Shown: positions 25,761-38,610, counted from the first letter of the stretch. The stretch is 64,000 nt of DNA from Eumeta japonica (GCA_005406025.1 BGZK01001403.1:1-64000), one strand, 5' to 3'. Program-made: numbers and translations. The notes: generated by a model from the sequence alone, not told the origin.

Positions 25761-27299
25761 TACCTTCTTCTATGCTCAGCTGAGTGAAGTCATTGGCAAA
25801 ATCTAGTCTCCTGTATATAAAATAAACCTTTTGAAAAGAATTTAGAATGCAATTTATTCATATATTTTTATTGGCGAAATTGTTCTTTAAATCATTGCAT
25901 ACTATTATGATATTTAATCTCTAAACCTTTTAGCAGGAAATTTACTAAAGCAAGATTTTCGTGAAACAATAAAATAATAATAATCAAGTAAACAAGATCT
26001 CATCTTACATGCGTATTACCGTCTTCAAGCTTAAGATGAAGCGAATTAATATTTCCTCGAAGTTATGAACAAAAATAAAGAATAATCAACTCTTATTTTC
26101 GTCGAATCGTAAGTCAAGAAACAGTAAACAATTAATACTACGAAATATTAACTTAAATAAAATTCCCGGCATTTTAAAAGTACGCTTCAAGGAATATTGC
26201 CTAAAATAAATTAAGTGAGGGCCACATCTCATTTTAAACATTAGGTCAATAGTAGCTCAAAAAATAAGTTTATTTGTAAACGTTAAAAAAGTTTAGGCGG
26301 AGAACTTAAGAACTCTGTTAAAATAGAAAAAAAAGTAAAAAATCCAATGAATGCAACAGAAGATATTTATAATTTTAAAAATGATAAAATACTTTAAACA
26401 AATCGACAAACGGCGTTTAAGTGGTAAAAATGAGATTGCAAAAAAGAGCGTTAAACACACGCGCACGCGCGCGCACCCGCACCCGCACCAAGTCAATACA
26501 AATAGATGACGTGGAAGATTCATTACATATGACGTATTATCTCAATATCTTTCCGCTCGTGTGTTTATTATTTTTTTAATGAAGCATGTTCACTACGAAC
26601 AATAGAATGTTCTGGAAATATTAACAAAGTACAGGCGGTGTTTCCGCTATTATTTTACTCTATACCAAAGCAATATTTGTTGCTTCAAATTCATAACACC
26701 TCACTATACAAGCATACATTTCCACAATAGTTGGCTATGAATTTTAGTCCCGCGCACTAGCCCAGCGACAATACCACATAGATTGTCTCTAAACTCACAA
26801 AATAATAAAATTGAGCTAATGTCCGATTTATGCAAGGCTCAACTAAACGTAAATTCATAGAAATAAATTTTCGGTAAAATTATTGCTCTGAAGCAAGATA
26901 AATTCGGACGTGTTATTGATGTACCTGTTCCAGTTGGATGGATATTAATCTTGTTTCTTCCTACAAAAAAAAAACGCACCACCCTTGCTGTCATGCCAAG
27001 GGACTGGCGAGAAGTGAAATGTGGAAATAAAGCTTAGTGTAGGATTCGTCCATTCCACGTACGATTTCTTTCCTTGTTCCGTAATTAAATTATTCCATAA
27101 CACACAATATTTGCATTTTCAACAAATGAACCTTACTGCTTATAAATTAATGTAATAGAACATGTCAAAATTACCAGGTGATATTATTGAGAGCGAATGC
27201 TGATAACCATAAAAAAGGTTAAGATTTCGATTAATATGCAATACAGCGCGAATACTCCATTCTACGGAAAAAAATCGTGGATCCGATATAAAATTTTCA
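25761..27299. other. Intergenic, nothing recognisable
   Basis: AT-rich; a short alternating purine-pyrimidine run 'cacgcgcacgcgcgcgcacc' occurs near 26457-26476. Confidence 0.5.
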
Positions 27300-27600
27300 T
27301 AATTCCCACCGCAGCCGGCGGTTGCTATATTAAATTTTAAATATCGGACAAGCCCGTGTCGCTCGCCGACCGGCTTTCAATTTGGCGGGAAATCTCAGCG
27401 CCGAAAACTGCTATAAAGCCGAATATACACGCCAATAAAATAACCATTTAGAGCTGCGCGAGTCTGTCTGTAGATTTAACGCGGTCGTATAGCAGCGGCG
27501 ACTGCGCCGCACGATTATTGCCCGCTGATACGGCCCACCGGCGACGTTGTTATTTTTATCTCTGGGAGATTTTGTGCCGCGCCTGCAATATAACACTTCC
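27300..27600. promoter_or_regulatory. GC-rich island, possible regulatory module
   Basis: GC-rich stretches ('accgcagccggcggttgc', 'gtgtcgctcgccgaccggc', 'cagcggcgactgcgccg') alternate with AT-rich words such as 'ttaaattttaaatatc' and 'gccaataaaataacc'. No splice-bounded frame. It lies about 1.3 kb upstream of the PACRG start and could serve that gene or another. Confidence 0.35.
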
Positions 27601-28224
27601 GTGTGAAGTGTTCTTTAACAACATTACGAATTTTTCCATTTGGCAATATTTATTACTTTTTTTTTTGACTGTAATTAATGGAGGATTAAATTGCGAAATA
27701 TAGGTTAATGTTATAAAGATGGTGGTATACGCAATTTAGAGACAGGCTGTTGGTAACAAGTTATAACTATAATAATGATGTTACGACTAGAATCTACCAG
27801 ATAACCAAAACTATGGTTCAAGAGAAAACATATCAGATTGGTAGTCGGACTAGGGCACCTAGTGTTCCATAGTATTGCAAAACATGTTTGTGTTATCCAT
27901 TTATCAAACCATACTAAATATAAGCTATTTTTCCTTCAGATCCTTAAGACGGGTTCACACTTGGTCGAATTTTTATTAATTAATATTAAAGTTTCCAGAA
28001 TAAACTTATTAAGTTTAATAGTTTTATTTATTACTATTTTTACATTATATCAAAAACAAAACAACGTTATAAATACACATATCTTGTATGAGGTCCCCTT
28101 TTTAAATTTTGATTTTGGTTTACTTTTTTTTCATTAATTGTTAGAATATTTGCCTTAATAAGATATTCTATCAAATTTTGATTAATTCCATATTACGGAT
28201 CAAACTACACAGACGTTTAAAGTT

Positions 28225-28310
28225 AGAACAGACAGACAGATGGACGGAAGGACAGACGGCGAAAGCTTAATAATAGAATCCCGTTGAGGTCCTCACTTCT
28301 AAAAACTAAT
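28225..28310 (-). repeat. Dispersed repeat, 'gtccgtctgtc' type
   Basis: Read on the minus strand: 'cgggattctattattaagc' then 'gccgtctgtccttccgtcc' and 'atctgtctgtctgttc'. A relative lies on the plus strand at 51215-51290 ('gggaccttattactaaacct', 'cgtctgtctgccctacc'). These blocks recur in lepidopteran genomes. Confidence 0.55.
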
Positions 28311-28555
28311 CAAAAAATAGCATTAATAAAAGGGAAAGAAGATTCAAATGAAGAGTAATCGAATTAAAAAACTTATTTCAATTGTATTTCAATGATAATC
28401 GTGGTGATAGTCGTTCAAAGCTGTCGACTTAATTTTCAGAAATCTGAATCATGTAGGTATCGATATATTATTTCTATAAATTATTTATTCCTAAAACATT
28501 TAATATTCTATTGAAATTTTTATGAGTTTAATCATAAGATCAACACGAGTCGAAA

Positions 28556-28906
28556 ATTGCTAATGTTCAGCGGAGCAGCGGGCCGGCGGCGGGCGCGCCG
28601 CGGCGTAATAGCGCGGGGCGGGCGGCGGCGCGTCGGTCGCCGGTGTCGCGGTATCAATCGATGAGCGAGTCGTTGCCACGCAACGATCATCTTACAAAAT
28701 AAACAATCAGAGTCGGAGGCCGGCTTGAGCAAATTTGCTTTCTTATTTTATTACTTGTGTAAACATTTTAGACATTATTGGATATATTTACAAATCTTCT
28801 ATCTCACCCGCAATACCGTGTAACATGTTTTTCTGATTCGATACGCGACGTTGGAAGAGAATAAAATACAGAGTGTAAGTGATTATCGACGGCAGCGTTT
28901 GCGAGA
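28556..28906 (+). promoter_or_regulatory. PACRG promoter region with X-box-like and forkhead sites
   Basis: A CpG-rich block (28560-28680) lies just upstream of PACRG. At its 3' edge is GTTGCCACGCAAC (28672-28684), 223-235 bp before the ATG. It fits the RFX X-box pattern RYYNYY-N-RRNRAC at all positions but one. Two forkhead-type RYMAAYA sites follow: ATAAACA (28699-28705) and GTAAACA (28759-28765). RFX with a FOXJ1-type forkhead factor (Fd3F in flies) is the known regulatory pair for motile and sensory cilium genes. Site identity is seen in the sequence; activity is inferred. Confidence 0.6.
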
Positions 28907-31900
28907 ATGGTGTTCCTGCCGCCGTGCACGCCCAAGACCTGCGGCAAGGAGTTCAGGCGTAGTCTCGCAAAACCTAGCCCCAACTATCCCTATGGACACA
29001 AGACGAGGAAACCTCGGATAGTACCCGCTTTTACGATACAGGCTAATTTTCAGAACAACACGAAGGTGCTCCCGCCGCCGAAGACGGATCTATACAAACC
29101 TCAGCCCTTGAAACCCACTCTATTTAGAACTTTATGGAATAATGGGCAATTTCCTATCTCCATCGAGTTCACAAGCTACGGAAAGGGCATTTCTTGGAAG
29201 GTAATATCCTATTTATTAAAATTTAATTCGTAATACCTCTTGAAACGTCTCGATATCGAATCAGTATTTGTTTGTACATTTTTAGCTACAAAATAGCATA
29301 TTGGAAAATTTACTATTCCTTTTATTTCACAAAAACAATCTACTTGTAATAAAAAGAAAAACATTTTGGAATCCTTAAGTTCACGGCGAGAACACATAAA
29401 AAGGCACGAGAGAATGAATTCGTCCCGATATTAAGCCAGTAAACGGTTAGTACCTACCTTAGGTGCATTGAATTGTGTAAATGGAAATATTATACAGCGG
29501 CACGTTGAAAATAATACAAACAACTTTATTTGCGATAGGTCCGCGAACGTTTTTTCGCAATCGAAAGAGACACGATAAAGGGTTATTAATTTTTATGCGC
29601 CTTTCTTATGTGTAGGCACACGATGATTTTGATTTTTCTCAAGCGAGCTCATTTCGCTTAATGATTAAAGTACATGTTTAATTAAATTACCTTACTTACT
29701 AAATCATTACTTACTAAATCACTTACAAAGGTGAGTTACTTTACATTATTTCCTTGTTACAGACACATGCAATTAGTTGGAGAGAGAATAATGTTTAAGA
29801 ATTTACAAATTCATATTAAACAATATTTTCAAATACTACACTGATGGATGGTTAGACATTTCTAGAACTGCTCGCCGCAAATATAATTAGGAAGACAACT
29901 TAGTAGACGTTAGGCAGGCCTGAGGTTCAGATTAGTCCGTTCTGTCTCCTGTATGCCGTACGAATACAATGACCAAATCCAATGTGAACTTCAGACCTTG
30001 TATAGCTTTCCGTATGATCGGTGTTTTAACGAGTGAAGTGCGATTGGAAAAATGTGTGCTCGCAGCTCCTCAGTATGTTTTAGTGATAGATATGTGAGAA
30101 AAATTTGAACTTTTTTTTTTAATCGTATATCTTTTATTTCAATACTTGAATTCAAATTGAAGCAGGTTATAACAGTGACAATAAATATTAAGGCGTTTCA
30201 TAGATAATATCGCTTTATATATTTAACTTGTTTTTTAAATAATCGTACAAACCATAAAATTCAAAGTATAATCCATCGCAATATATAGCCTTAACTCAAC
30301 GTTCAGCAAGTTCTCTAAGATATTGGTGAAACCATTCCTTGGACTGAGATACAAAGAACTGCCGCACTGCATTTCCAATATCTCCATTGGACTCAAACTT
30401 TTTCTTCAAAAGAGCTTTGCGATGGTTCGAAATTAATAGTACTCTGACGGTGCAAGGTTCAGACTAAATTTTGGATGTGATACGAGTTGAATACCACCAA
30501 GTTCTTTGATCTTGTCCTGCGTAACTTTCGCAGAATGTGGTTAATCATTGTCATGTTCTTATAGTACCTGTTTTCGGTTTACTAAACCTGAATATTTTTG
30601 GGTCAAAACCCCATGCGTTTATGTCAAGTGTTCACTTTATATTTGGGCATTGATATTTTGACAATCTTGAATTATTTTTAAGTACTCTAAACCGTTATAA
30701 TTCCTCTAGACACAAAGGATTGTCGTCTCGAATCGATCTCTTTTCACGAGGGGTTTAGGTAGCTGCCTTTTTTCCAGCAATAACTTTTCCATGTTTGGAT
30801 TGTTTAAATAAACCTATTTTTACCGCAAGTGACAATGAGTTTAACAAAACGATGATCTTTATGGCGGGGCTAGGAGCTGTTTACTTACTCATCTACTCGA
30901 CGATTTGTTTGAATTCGTCTAATTCGTGTGGCAATATTTGACAACTTTTATACGTCTTTCAATGCTTTTAAATGGCAATGTATGGTGTCTTTTGATAGTA
31001 CAATGGAGTTTGTTAATGAATGCTGGTACCAGGTTGGTTCTCTAAACCTTATTTTTTTGTCTCAATATTCCATATAGGTGGACGATCAGAACGCAAATGA
31101 TCTACCAGCGTCAGATCTCTACTACTAAAACTATTAAACCAACATTGTGTTGTTCGCCTATGGACTGTATTTTTTCCTTTAACTTCATATATTTTCCTTA
31201 CTACCACGGCCGCTTTAAACTTTTGTTTCCAATAATGTCTCAACAATACACGAACTTCATAATTATCGCTCTTCATAAGTTTTATTATCGAAATGTCCCG
31301 CCCCGTCAATTAATACAGACAGTATCATTAAAATAAAGCAAAATAGTTGTACTCTTAATAGAATTAGAGACTTGTCGTACCAAGTTATGGTGTGTATAAA
31401 ACAAAGAGTATGAATTTCAGATACGAAAACCAACATCACTTATTATATGCATACCTTCAGTATGCATTGGCAGTTGAAAGAGGACACTGATGGATTCTTC
31501 TGATGTTCACGGCAATAATCCTACTTGTTGATTAATAGAAGTAAAAAATTTAACCAAACGGTATTTACGCAATTTGATAAAAGCCCAAATGTTCTGAACA
31601 CAAACTTAATTTTTATGAAGAAAAACATTTTTCTTTCAAAATAAATACATAATTATTTTGATATTTATTCTATTGCGGTAATTAGGCCTTTCTTCAATGC
31701 TTTTCAAGAAGCTGTCATAAGTGATTTATGCTTCGGAAAATCAATATAGCCAAATCAAATCAAAAATATCTTAATTTCATAGGTAATACTATTATATTTG
31801 AATGCTGCCAAATGCTCATTCAACAACGGTTCTTAAAATTTAATTAATAGTGACTATAAATATTACATAATAGTTAATGTAACCAATAAATAACGATTTG

Positions 31901-34900
31901 TTGTTTTTAGTCGGCAAAAATTCAAATATGTAAGCATGATGCTTTTAGTTTCGCATGTTTAACCAATCAGTTCTTGTTATTTAAGATATATTGCTATTGA
32001 AATTATTGTCTAAAATGTTTTCTTTGTATATATCGTATGTATATTTTATTTAACTTGTTGGTACATGATTATACATGTAATGTATAATCCACGTTCTTAA
32101 ATCGAATGGAATCATTTGTATTAAAATTATCTTACGACATAAGACCTCCGTGTTTAATAATTAGATCCGTAAGAATTTTTTTTTTTGCCAGTTTCCAAGT
32201 TATTTTATCGATGTACATCACACAAACACACTCTTAATCGATTTCTTGCTTAATAGATTCAACGAAAATCATTTTATCGTATATTTCGTATCGCGTTGCG
32301 TTTACGAATCGTCATCCGAAAAAGTGATATACGTAAATGTAACAAAAAACTAAATAACACCAGGTGCCGATAGAGAAACTCGATTTCCACCACTATCTGC
32401 CGGTGTTCATCGACGGCATCAGGGAGGACACGTACCCGTGCAATTTCATCGTGGAACGAGGCCTGCGCGACCTCCTCACCAAGGGGGCCCATAAAATCCT
32501 GCCCGTCGTCCCGCAGCTCATTGTACCGCTTAAAAGTGAGTTTTTCGCCACTTTACCTTTCATTTAACAACGATTAAAACTCATCTACGGTGGAGTAATA
32601 AGTTCTGAGTCGGCGCCGTAATAAATTTTTGAGAGATATTATAATTTGATGAGCGTTTAGTCCGTCTCGGGAATGGTTTTCTCAGTAATAATTAATTTAG
32701 TCAGGCCGGCATTTCTAATTTAGTGATAACTTATAAACGACAAAAATAGAAATAAAATCTTTAACTCGGAATATAATTATGCCATTTGAAAAAGATATTT
32801 TTCTATAAAAAAAATATCAGAGGGAATAGCCGAGACTTACATTGTTAACGTTTGAAGGTAAGCATTTTTAAATAATTATGTCGATTGATGTTCAACGGAA
32901 TAGCTGCAAATTTATACGGATATTACAAGTTTAAGGAGCAATTTAATAATTACTTGCACACACGAAATAATTATTGCAACAAGTGCGAGAGACTCACGTC
33001 TCTTATTGATATCGAAATGGCAGTAAAATATGACCGGGTGCATTGCTGTTGCAGAAGCGTTGAACACAAAAAACAACCGCGTTATGTGCCAAGCCCTGAA
33101 ATGCATCCAGATGATGGTGACCGGCTGCGACCGCGTCGGCGAAGCGCTCGTGCCCTACTATCGGCAGCTTTTACCCAATTTTGCACTGTTCAAAAATCGC
33201 AACCGTGAGTTACTATTCGCCTTCGTTACCATTGCTTCTTATTTGATTAAGAATTATATATTACTTTCACTAAGTAGTCAAAATTAAACTTTTAATGTTG
33301 TTTTGAAGAACAACGATGTGATTTTGTGTAGTACTAGAAAGAAAAGATATGATTTTGTGTAGTACTTTTTTGATATAAAAGTGTTACGTGCTGGTTAAAA
33401 ATTACTTAATCCTTTAGTGTATATATAAAGTGACAATAGGTAATTAGGCAATCTAAGGTTTTAGCAATAACGACTTTAGTCCATTATGTCAGAAGAACAA
33501 TCGCAATAGCGTTTATAACTCGAGAACCATTGGTTCGACTTATGAGACTTTTTTTACTATGAAAATAAGTAGTATTATCTGGCCAGATTTTTATGTAAAC
33601 TAGTTTCTGATAGCTTGTTCGATTGATATTAAACATGAACGAATGAATTTTGTGGCCAAGAGGGAGGGGCAAAGTTTAATATTCCGCTATTATAACATAC
33701 GTAATACTTTTAAGACATGCACATACTTGCAACGAAAAATTTAATTAGATACCATTCAATAAGAGCGAGCCATGAACTTTGCACGAATCTCATATGTATA
33801 CTCTTTGCTTAACTCGTAAAATGTTTGTGTGCGACGGACAAAGTGGCCGTGTGTGATCAGAGGCAAAATATTCATCTACAAAACGGGTCATCGAATTTGC
33901 ACGCGAACCCTAAATTAATGAGTTTCACGGCTTTGTGATTAAATTAGGGGATAAGACTAAAAGTAGTTGTTTATATTCGGTTAACCGCAACTGTTTCACA
34001 AAAGGGGAAATGGGCCGTTAACAGTCTCGCGGGCGTCGAGAGTAGAACAAAAACGGCGGTGTCGCGGCGGGCGGGGGCGGGCGGGGCGGCGGCGCGTACA
34101 ATTTCAGTAACAATGCGGTTAGGTGCGAACGCGGCGGCCGCCCGCGCCGCCGACGGCGCCGGCCGTGCGAGCCGCGCGGCGCGTTCGTGTGATGTCCCGC
34201 GCAGATTAATTACCGGCAGTCTCGTTCGGCCGACGAGTCTATTAGGCCGGAAACAATATCTCTGCGGCGCGGGGCGGGCGGGGCGGCTCTCGTCTCGATG
34301 TGTCAATTACGGGCGCGGGCCGCGCTCGGGGCATGATTGATGGCGGCTGATGAGCTCAGCAGTACGCGCCCGATGCTATCTCGCCCCGTACAAATCGCCC
34401 TTCCGACCTAGCGCCCGTTGAAAGACGTTCCGTTAACCCTTTATTTACTCTCGCAGTTGTTAATAGTCTACAATTTTTTCCGTCGAACTCCCCGAGTCAA
34501 GAATGTTTCTTTAATGTTCGCCGATCGATCGTCCCGCGTCCTGGCTGCGAGGAGAGTATTATTCGGGAATTACGTCACTAAGAGCGCAATTGTACAGTGA
34601 GCGACGAACTCGAGCGAGTTGATACAAATTAAGTAAAGTCCTAGACTATCAAATCACTTGCGTAGAGTAATTTGCCTGTTTTTGCCACGTTTCTATTAAC
34701 ACGCTTTCATATCTGTCTGTTTGTTTGGTGCAAATTTTGACTTCGATTTTAATCTAAGTTTCCGATGAATTAATTACATTGTTTTTTTTTATATATTAAT
34801 TCTTCGTTTTGTACAAAATATTAGTATTTTATATTCTAATACTCTAATTAGCAGTTTCCATTTGGATACAATGTCATATCATAAATTTAATAAAAGTGTC

Positions 34901-35402
34901 TTACGTATTTAATAAATATTACAATTGAGCGTCATCATGAAAGTCGAAAAAGAAATTCACTTTGTAAGACAATTTATAATATCTTATTAAATCGATACAT
35001 AAAAATGATAAAAGAACCATAGTCTACCTTTGCTCTTTCAATAGTAGATACAGGAGTAGAAGATTATTTTATTATTCAAGAAACGGCACGATAAATTTAT
35101 ACAATTTGACTGGTGAGCCTCATAATGGAGAATGTTGCACACTAGCGAACATTATTGTCTATGGTCAACACCGGTGTTATTGCATGGTAGTTCGGATTTG
35201 TTTTGCATATAAGTCCAGCTCGCTCTGTGTCCCTCCTGCAGGCAATATCGGAGCGGAGATAGATTTCACGACACTCGGAGACCAGAACGTGGCGGATCTT
35301 ATCGATGAAACGCTACAGCTGTTGGAGAGATACGGCGGGGTCGACGCCTTCATCAACATAAAGTACATGATACCCACCTACGAGTCGTGTGTCCTGAACT
35401 AA
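28907..35402 (+). CDS. PACRG: Parkin co-regulated gene protein (PACRG), four exons
   Basis: Join 28907-29200, 32364-32535, 33055-33204, 35242-35402: 777 nt, 258 aa. All introns are GT-AG (donors GTAATA, GTGAGT, GTGAGT; acceptors CAG, CAG, CAG) with phases 0, 1, 1. PACRG is a helical-repeat protein that, with FAP20, forms the inner junction closing the B-tubule of axonemal doublet microtubules, so it acts in cilia and sperm flagella. Residues 1-98 hold the variable N-terminus, then family blocks [34 protein letters not shown] (exon 2), [26 protein letters not shown] (exon 3), [16 protein letters not shown] and the hallmark end PTYESCVLN. Length matches the ~257-aa human form. The start is the first ATG of exon 1 (gcgagaATGG). 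Vertebrate PACRG is head-to-head with parkin; no parkin-like exon is seen here. Confidence 0.97.
30296..31309 (-). pseudogene. Dead mariner transposase in PACRG intron 1
   Basis: A near full-length (about 340 codons) mariner-family transposase relic, antisense to PACRG. The N-terminal 86 codons (31309-31049) remain open: the helix-turn-helix region includes [35 protein letters not shown] and [12 protein letters not shown]. The rest is broken by stops and shifts. The catalytic-domain blocks HDND (followed by a stop), [14 protein letters not shown] and [11 protein letters not shown] can still be read near 30540-30420. The third catalytic Asp of the DD34D triad reads Glu there. The C-terminus ([17 protein letters not shown]) ends at TGA 30296-30298. 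Clear terminal inverted repeats were not found. It is an old, inactive insertion. Confidence 0.85.
33315..33366 (+). repeat. 31-bp spaced duplication in PACRG intron 3
   Basis: 'gatgtgattttgtgtagtac' (from 33315) recurs as 'gatatgattttgtgtagtac' (from 33346). Confidence 0.8.
33830..34420. promoter_or_regulatory. GC-rich island in PACRG intron 3
   Basis: A CpG-rich block, densest at 34050-34330 ('gcgggggcgggcggggcgg', 'cgcggcggccgcccgcgcc'). Embedded AT words include 'agattaattaccgg' and TGATTGATGG (34334-34343), a match to the Hox/Exd composite site pattern. The 93- and 111-codon frames on the two strands are Ala/Arg-rich by-products of composition, not exons; the PACRG reading frame does not need them. 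It may be an enhancer or an internal promoter. Confidence 0.45.
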
Positions 35403-35550
35403 CTGTCGATATAGATTCACACCATCAGCTCTGCTTAGTAGACGATGACTGAGTTAATAGTAGCTATCGTTTTTTCAACGTTTCGTTTTGTCTAATTCTA
35501 AATTACTCAACATTTGACTGTGCTTAAAATATCTTGATAGCATTAAAAAT

Positions 35551-35556
35551 AATAAA
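35551..35556 (+). terminator. PACRG polyadenylation signal
   Basis: AATAAA 149 bp after the stop codon. A second AATAAA at 35697-35702 offers a longer 3' UTR. Confidence 0.6.
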
Positions 35557-35702
35557 ATTCATTTTCTTTCGGTACTCATCACTTTATAATTGACTGTTAA
35601 AAATTGTAATATTACGTAGCTTTTATTGTTAAAATCTTTGAGAAAAATGCCGTTATCTAATTACTGCATATTGTGTCTATGAAATGCTCATGCGAAAATA
35701 AA

Positions 35703-36894
35703 ATTAGGAATGCTTTATTAGTACTTTGATAAGCAGCGTCGCAATTACTTAGTAAACTTTAACTAGTAAGTGAAGTATTAAACTACTAGCAAATATAAAC
35801 ACGATATAGAAATAAAAATGTAAGGGATCATACATTTTGCCGTTATTTACAAAAAATAATATTTTTAAAAGAATATTCTCATAATTATTTCTATATTTTA
35901 GGTCTGATAAGAAAATCTAACTCATCACGAAGTTTTAATTTTTATTTCATTTAACAAGCGAAAAAAAAATTGTTTAATGAATCAAATAAAAATTGTTTCA
36001 GAAATACTTGTTTAGTCTATAAAACTTAATGTCGCAATATTTTTAGTTAATATTAATTGTTATATAGAAAACTTTTTGACTTTTAATTAATAAATTTTAT
36101 ATATCTCTGACTCGTAGCAATAGTAAAATTCAAGTACTTGTAGACTTGATTTCAGAGTTATCTCTTTCTATATGCCCTACGTCGTTAAAAAGCAGGTATG
36201 AATTACGTTAGTTATAAATAGTGCTTATAAATACAAAAAAACGGTACAATTAGGTTTGCTAATGGTTTTTATATTTTTGGATTGTTGGGTTTTAAATTTT
36301 GTGAATATTTTATTCATAGTTTATTTGTTACTGTTGTGAATATGGTTTTTCTTTAATAAATTGTTTTGTGAAAATGGATGTTCTTTTTTTGCTGCGCTAC
36401 GAACGTAAGTTGGATTCCCATAGAAAACGATCAGTTATTTGATTAACCCTTTGACGGATGTTGTTGGACAAATCTGACGAAATTGTGGCAAAGAGGCCAG
36501 TGCCGGATACATCAGATAAATTACTCGTTTTGGCTTTTTTGTTTATACTTTATTTTCACGTAATGGAAAAACAAAAATAAAAAATTGTATGATTGTAACG
36601 AATCAAATGGTTTTACTAATATATAAATTAACCTTAGATTTAATCCCAGAAACATCATAATATCTTGACAATAAACCCATTGTCTTCAATGCGAATAATC
36701 GATTTTCTTTTATACTCTTAAAGCCAAAGTCGGATATGTCCGGCTATAGTGATACGACAGTTGTTTTATTTTTTTTTGTTGTAATTCATTTGCTCCAATA
36801 GCATTGTGGTTACCGGGGAATCGATTTAAAAAAAATCGATTGGAAACTTAAGTGAATTTTATAAATTAATTCTACATGAATTTTTTTATAGTAT
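35703..36894. other. Intergenic, nothing recognisable
   Basis: AT-rich with no coding signal on either strand. Confidence 0.5.
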
Positions 36895-37262
36895 AATGGA
36901 CGGATAGACCAGAAGGTGAGCTGTAAGAGAGTAAATGGTCATCGCCGCTCATGTATATTCGTAATCCCAGAGGAGTCACCAGTACGTTCCCGGCCTCTCG
37001 GGTAGGAATAGAATGTCTGATGAAGGGAAGTGTGGACTCATGGAGGGGGAAGTGGTGTGATGAATGCGGGATTAGGGCTATGGCAAGGTAAGTGGGATGA
37101 TGGACAGGGTAGTGCTGGCGATGAGAAGGAGAGTTGGATGATAGATAGAGTGGGGGCCACCAGAAATTTCACTCACTGGATGGAATTCAACAGCGGAAGC
37201 TGTTACTTCACGCCTGTATTCTGAGTCTGTGGTATGTCATTTTGGTCGAGCCGGTCCATTTT
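36895..37262 (+). mobile_element. Lepidopteran short interspersed repeat
   Basis: Blocks in order: 'aaggtgagctgtaagagag', 'aatggtcatcgccgctcatg', 'cagaggagtcacc', 'cgttcccggcctctcggg', a G-rich middle of 'gggatgatggacaggg' type, then 'aaatttcactcact', 'gcggaagctgttacttcacg' and 'tggtcgagccggtcc'. I recognise this arrangement as a very common lepidopteran non-coding element whose intact copies read '...ctcactcggcg...cgctgtttcacgccgg...ggtcgagccggccc'. The 64-codon frame at 37030-37224 is fortuitous. Confidence 0.75.
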
Positions 37263-38610
37263 CATATTGTAGCCAAGTTAACTACAGTGTGGTTCTATCA
37301 CACATTACTTTTTGTAAATAACTATTATTGATTTTTAGTAAATACCAATATAGTAGAAGCGATTTGAATTTAATTCTTTACATTGTATAAAAACGTATTA
37401 AATTCTTAAGCCACAATGAAATTTATAAGTATTTAATCTCATCACTAGATAGATATAATTTGTCTTTATCCTGCAAGCCAATGTCGGCAAAATCCGACCG
37501 CTTATAATGTCATATTTTCCTTATTATTATTATAAACAAGATTTTATCTAATTTTCTTAGTGCTTTCAGAGCCCTTATCGGAAATATCCAATTGCTGCAA
37601 ACGTCACAGATGATTCGATCATTCAATAACTATTGTTCTCTTAATATTCGTTTTCTAGAAAATTAAAAAAAAGCGTACGTATAGAAAAAGTTTAAAAAAA
37701 TTAGTTTTCGAAATGTAGCTATATATTTTCTTTTCTCTTCAATGTCTAATTTTAATACATTTTTGTGTATATGTAATTGAACAGTCATATTTACGATATT
37801 CTTATACTCTACTTCCAACTTTTATTAAATTCTTTGTAGTTATGTAATATCTCGCGCATACAAGGCAGTCGAGAGCGGCGGAGGGAGGACATGACGTCTT
37901 ATGTCATGAGTGTCATGCCGTTTACCGTCACGGTTGCCGTCGAAGCACGCCGATAGATGTTTCACATCAAAATATTACTATTGTGATACTCACTGTCAAA
38001 AAACATATCAATGAAATTAAACAAAATTTTATCAAAACTTAAATAATTCTTTCGTGTGATTGTCTAAGTTTTTTTGAAAGTGGTAACGTAATATGACACA
38101 AATCGCCCAAAAAATAGCTCTCGCTAACAAACGTCGAACAAAACAATATTTTTGAACCATATAACACTTAGTTTTATGTCGAAATTTCTTAATTTTGACA
38201 TCCCTTATAAGAGAGAAAAGTTTCGCATAAGGCACATTTCAGCTTTACGGGTGCACATCATATCGATCTATGAAATACACCAGGGCGAAGAAAAGCTATT
38301 TATATTACACGGCGATAACGACAGGAAATATCATTAAGAAGTACCGGATAACATAATCGCGACATGGATGTGGCCTGCGTTACGGTTTTTAAACTGTTAC
38401 TTTTTCACCAATAAAATAAAAATGTATAATATTTATTTCATCATATTATATCACTTCAGTTATAAACGATGATGGCTTTAAGAGAAGCACTCTATTCTGA
38501 ATACAGAATTGCTTGACAAAAGGTTAATGTTTGATTGAACTGTTATGTTTGTTTTGAATGTGGACGTTTCAAGTATTGTGTGTATATTTTTACAAAAAAA
38601 AAGTATGCAT
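37263..38610. other. Intergenic, nothing secure
   Basis: AT-rich apart from a short GC patch at 37865-37955 ('gtcgagagcggcggaggg', 'cgtcacggttgccgtcg'). No gene seen. Confidence 0.4.

Noticed and set aside
32885..33287. Three overlapping frames around PACRG exon 3
   Set aside because: Only 33055-33204 is bounded by a good acceptor and donor in the right phase and matches the family; the rest is read-through into introns.
33971..34340. 111- and 93-codon frames in PACRG intron 3
   Set aside because: The PACRG reading frame joins exon 3 to exon 4 cleanly without them, and their composition is that of GC-rich noise.
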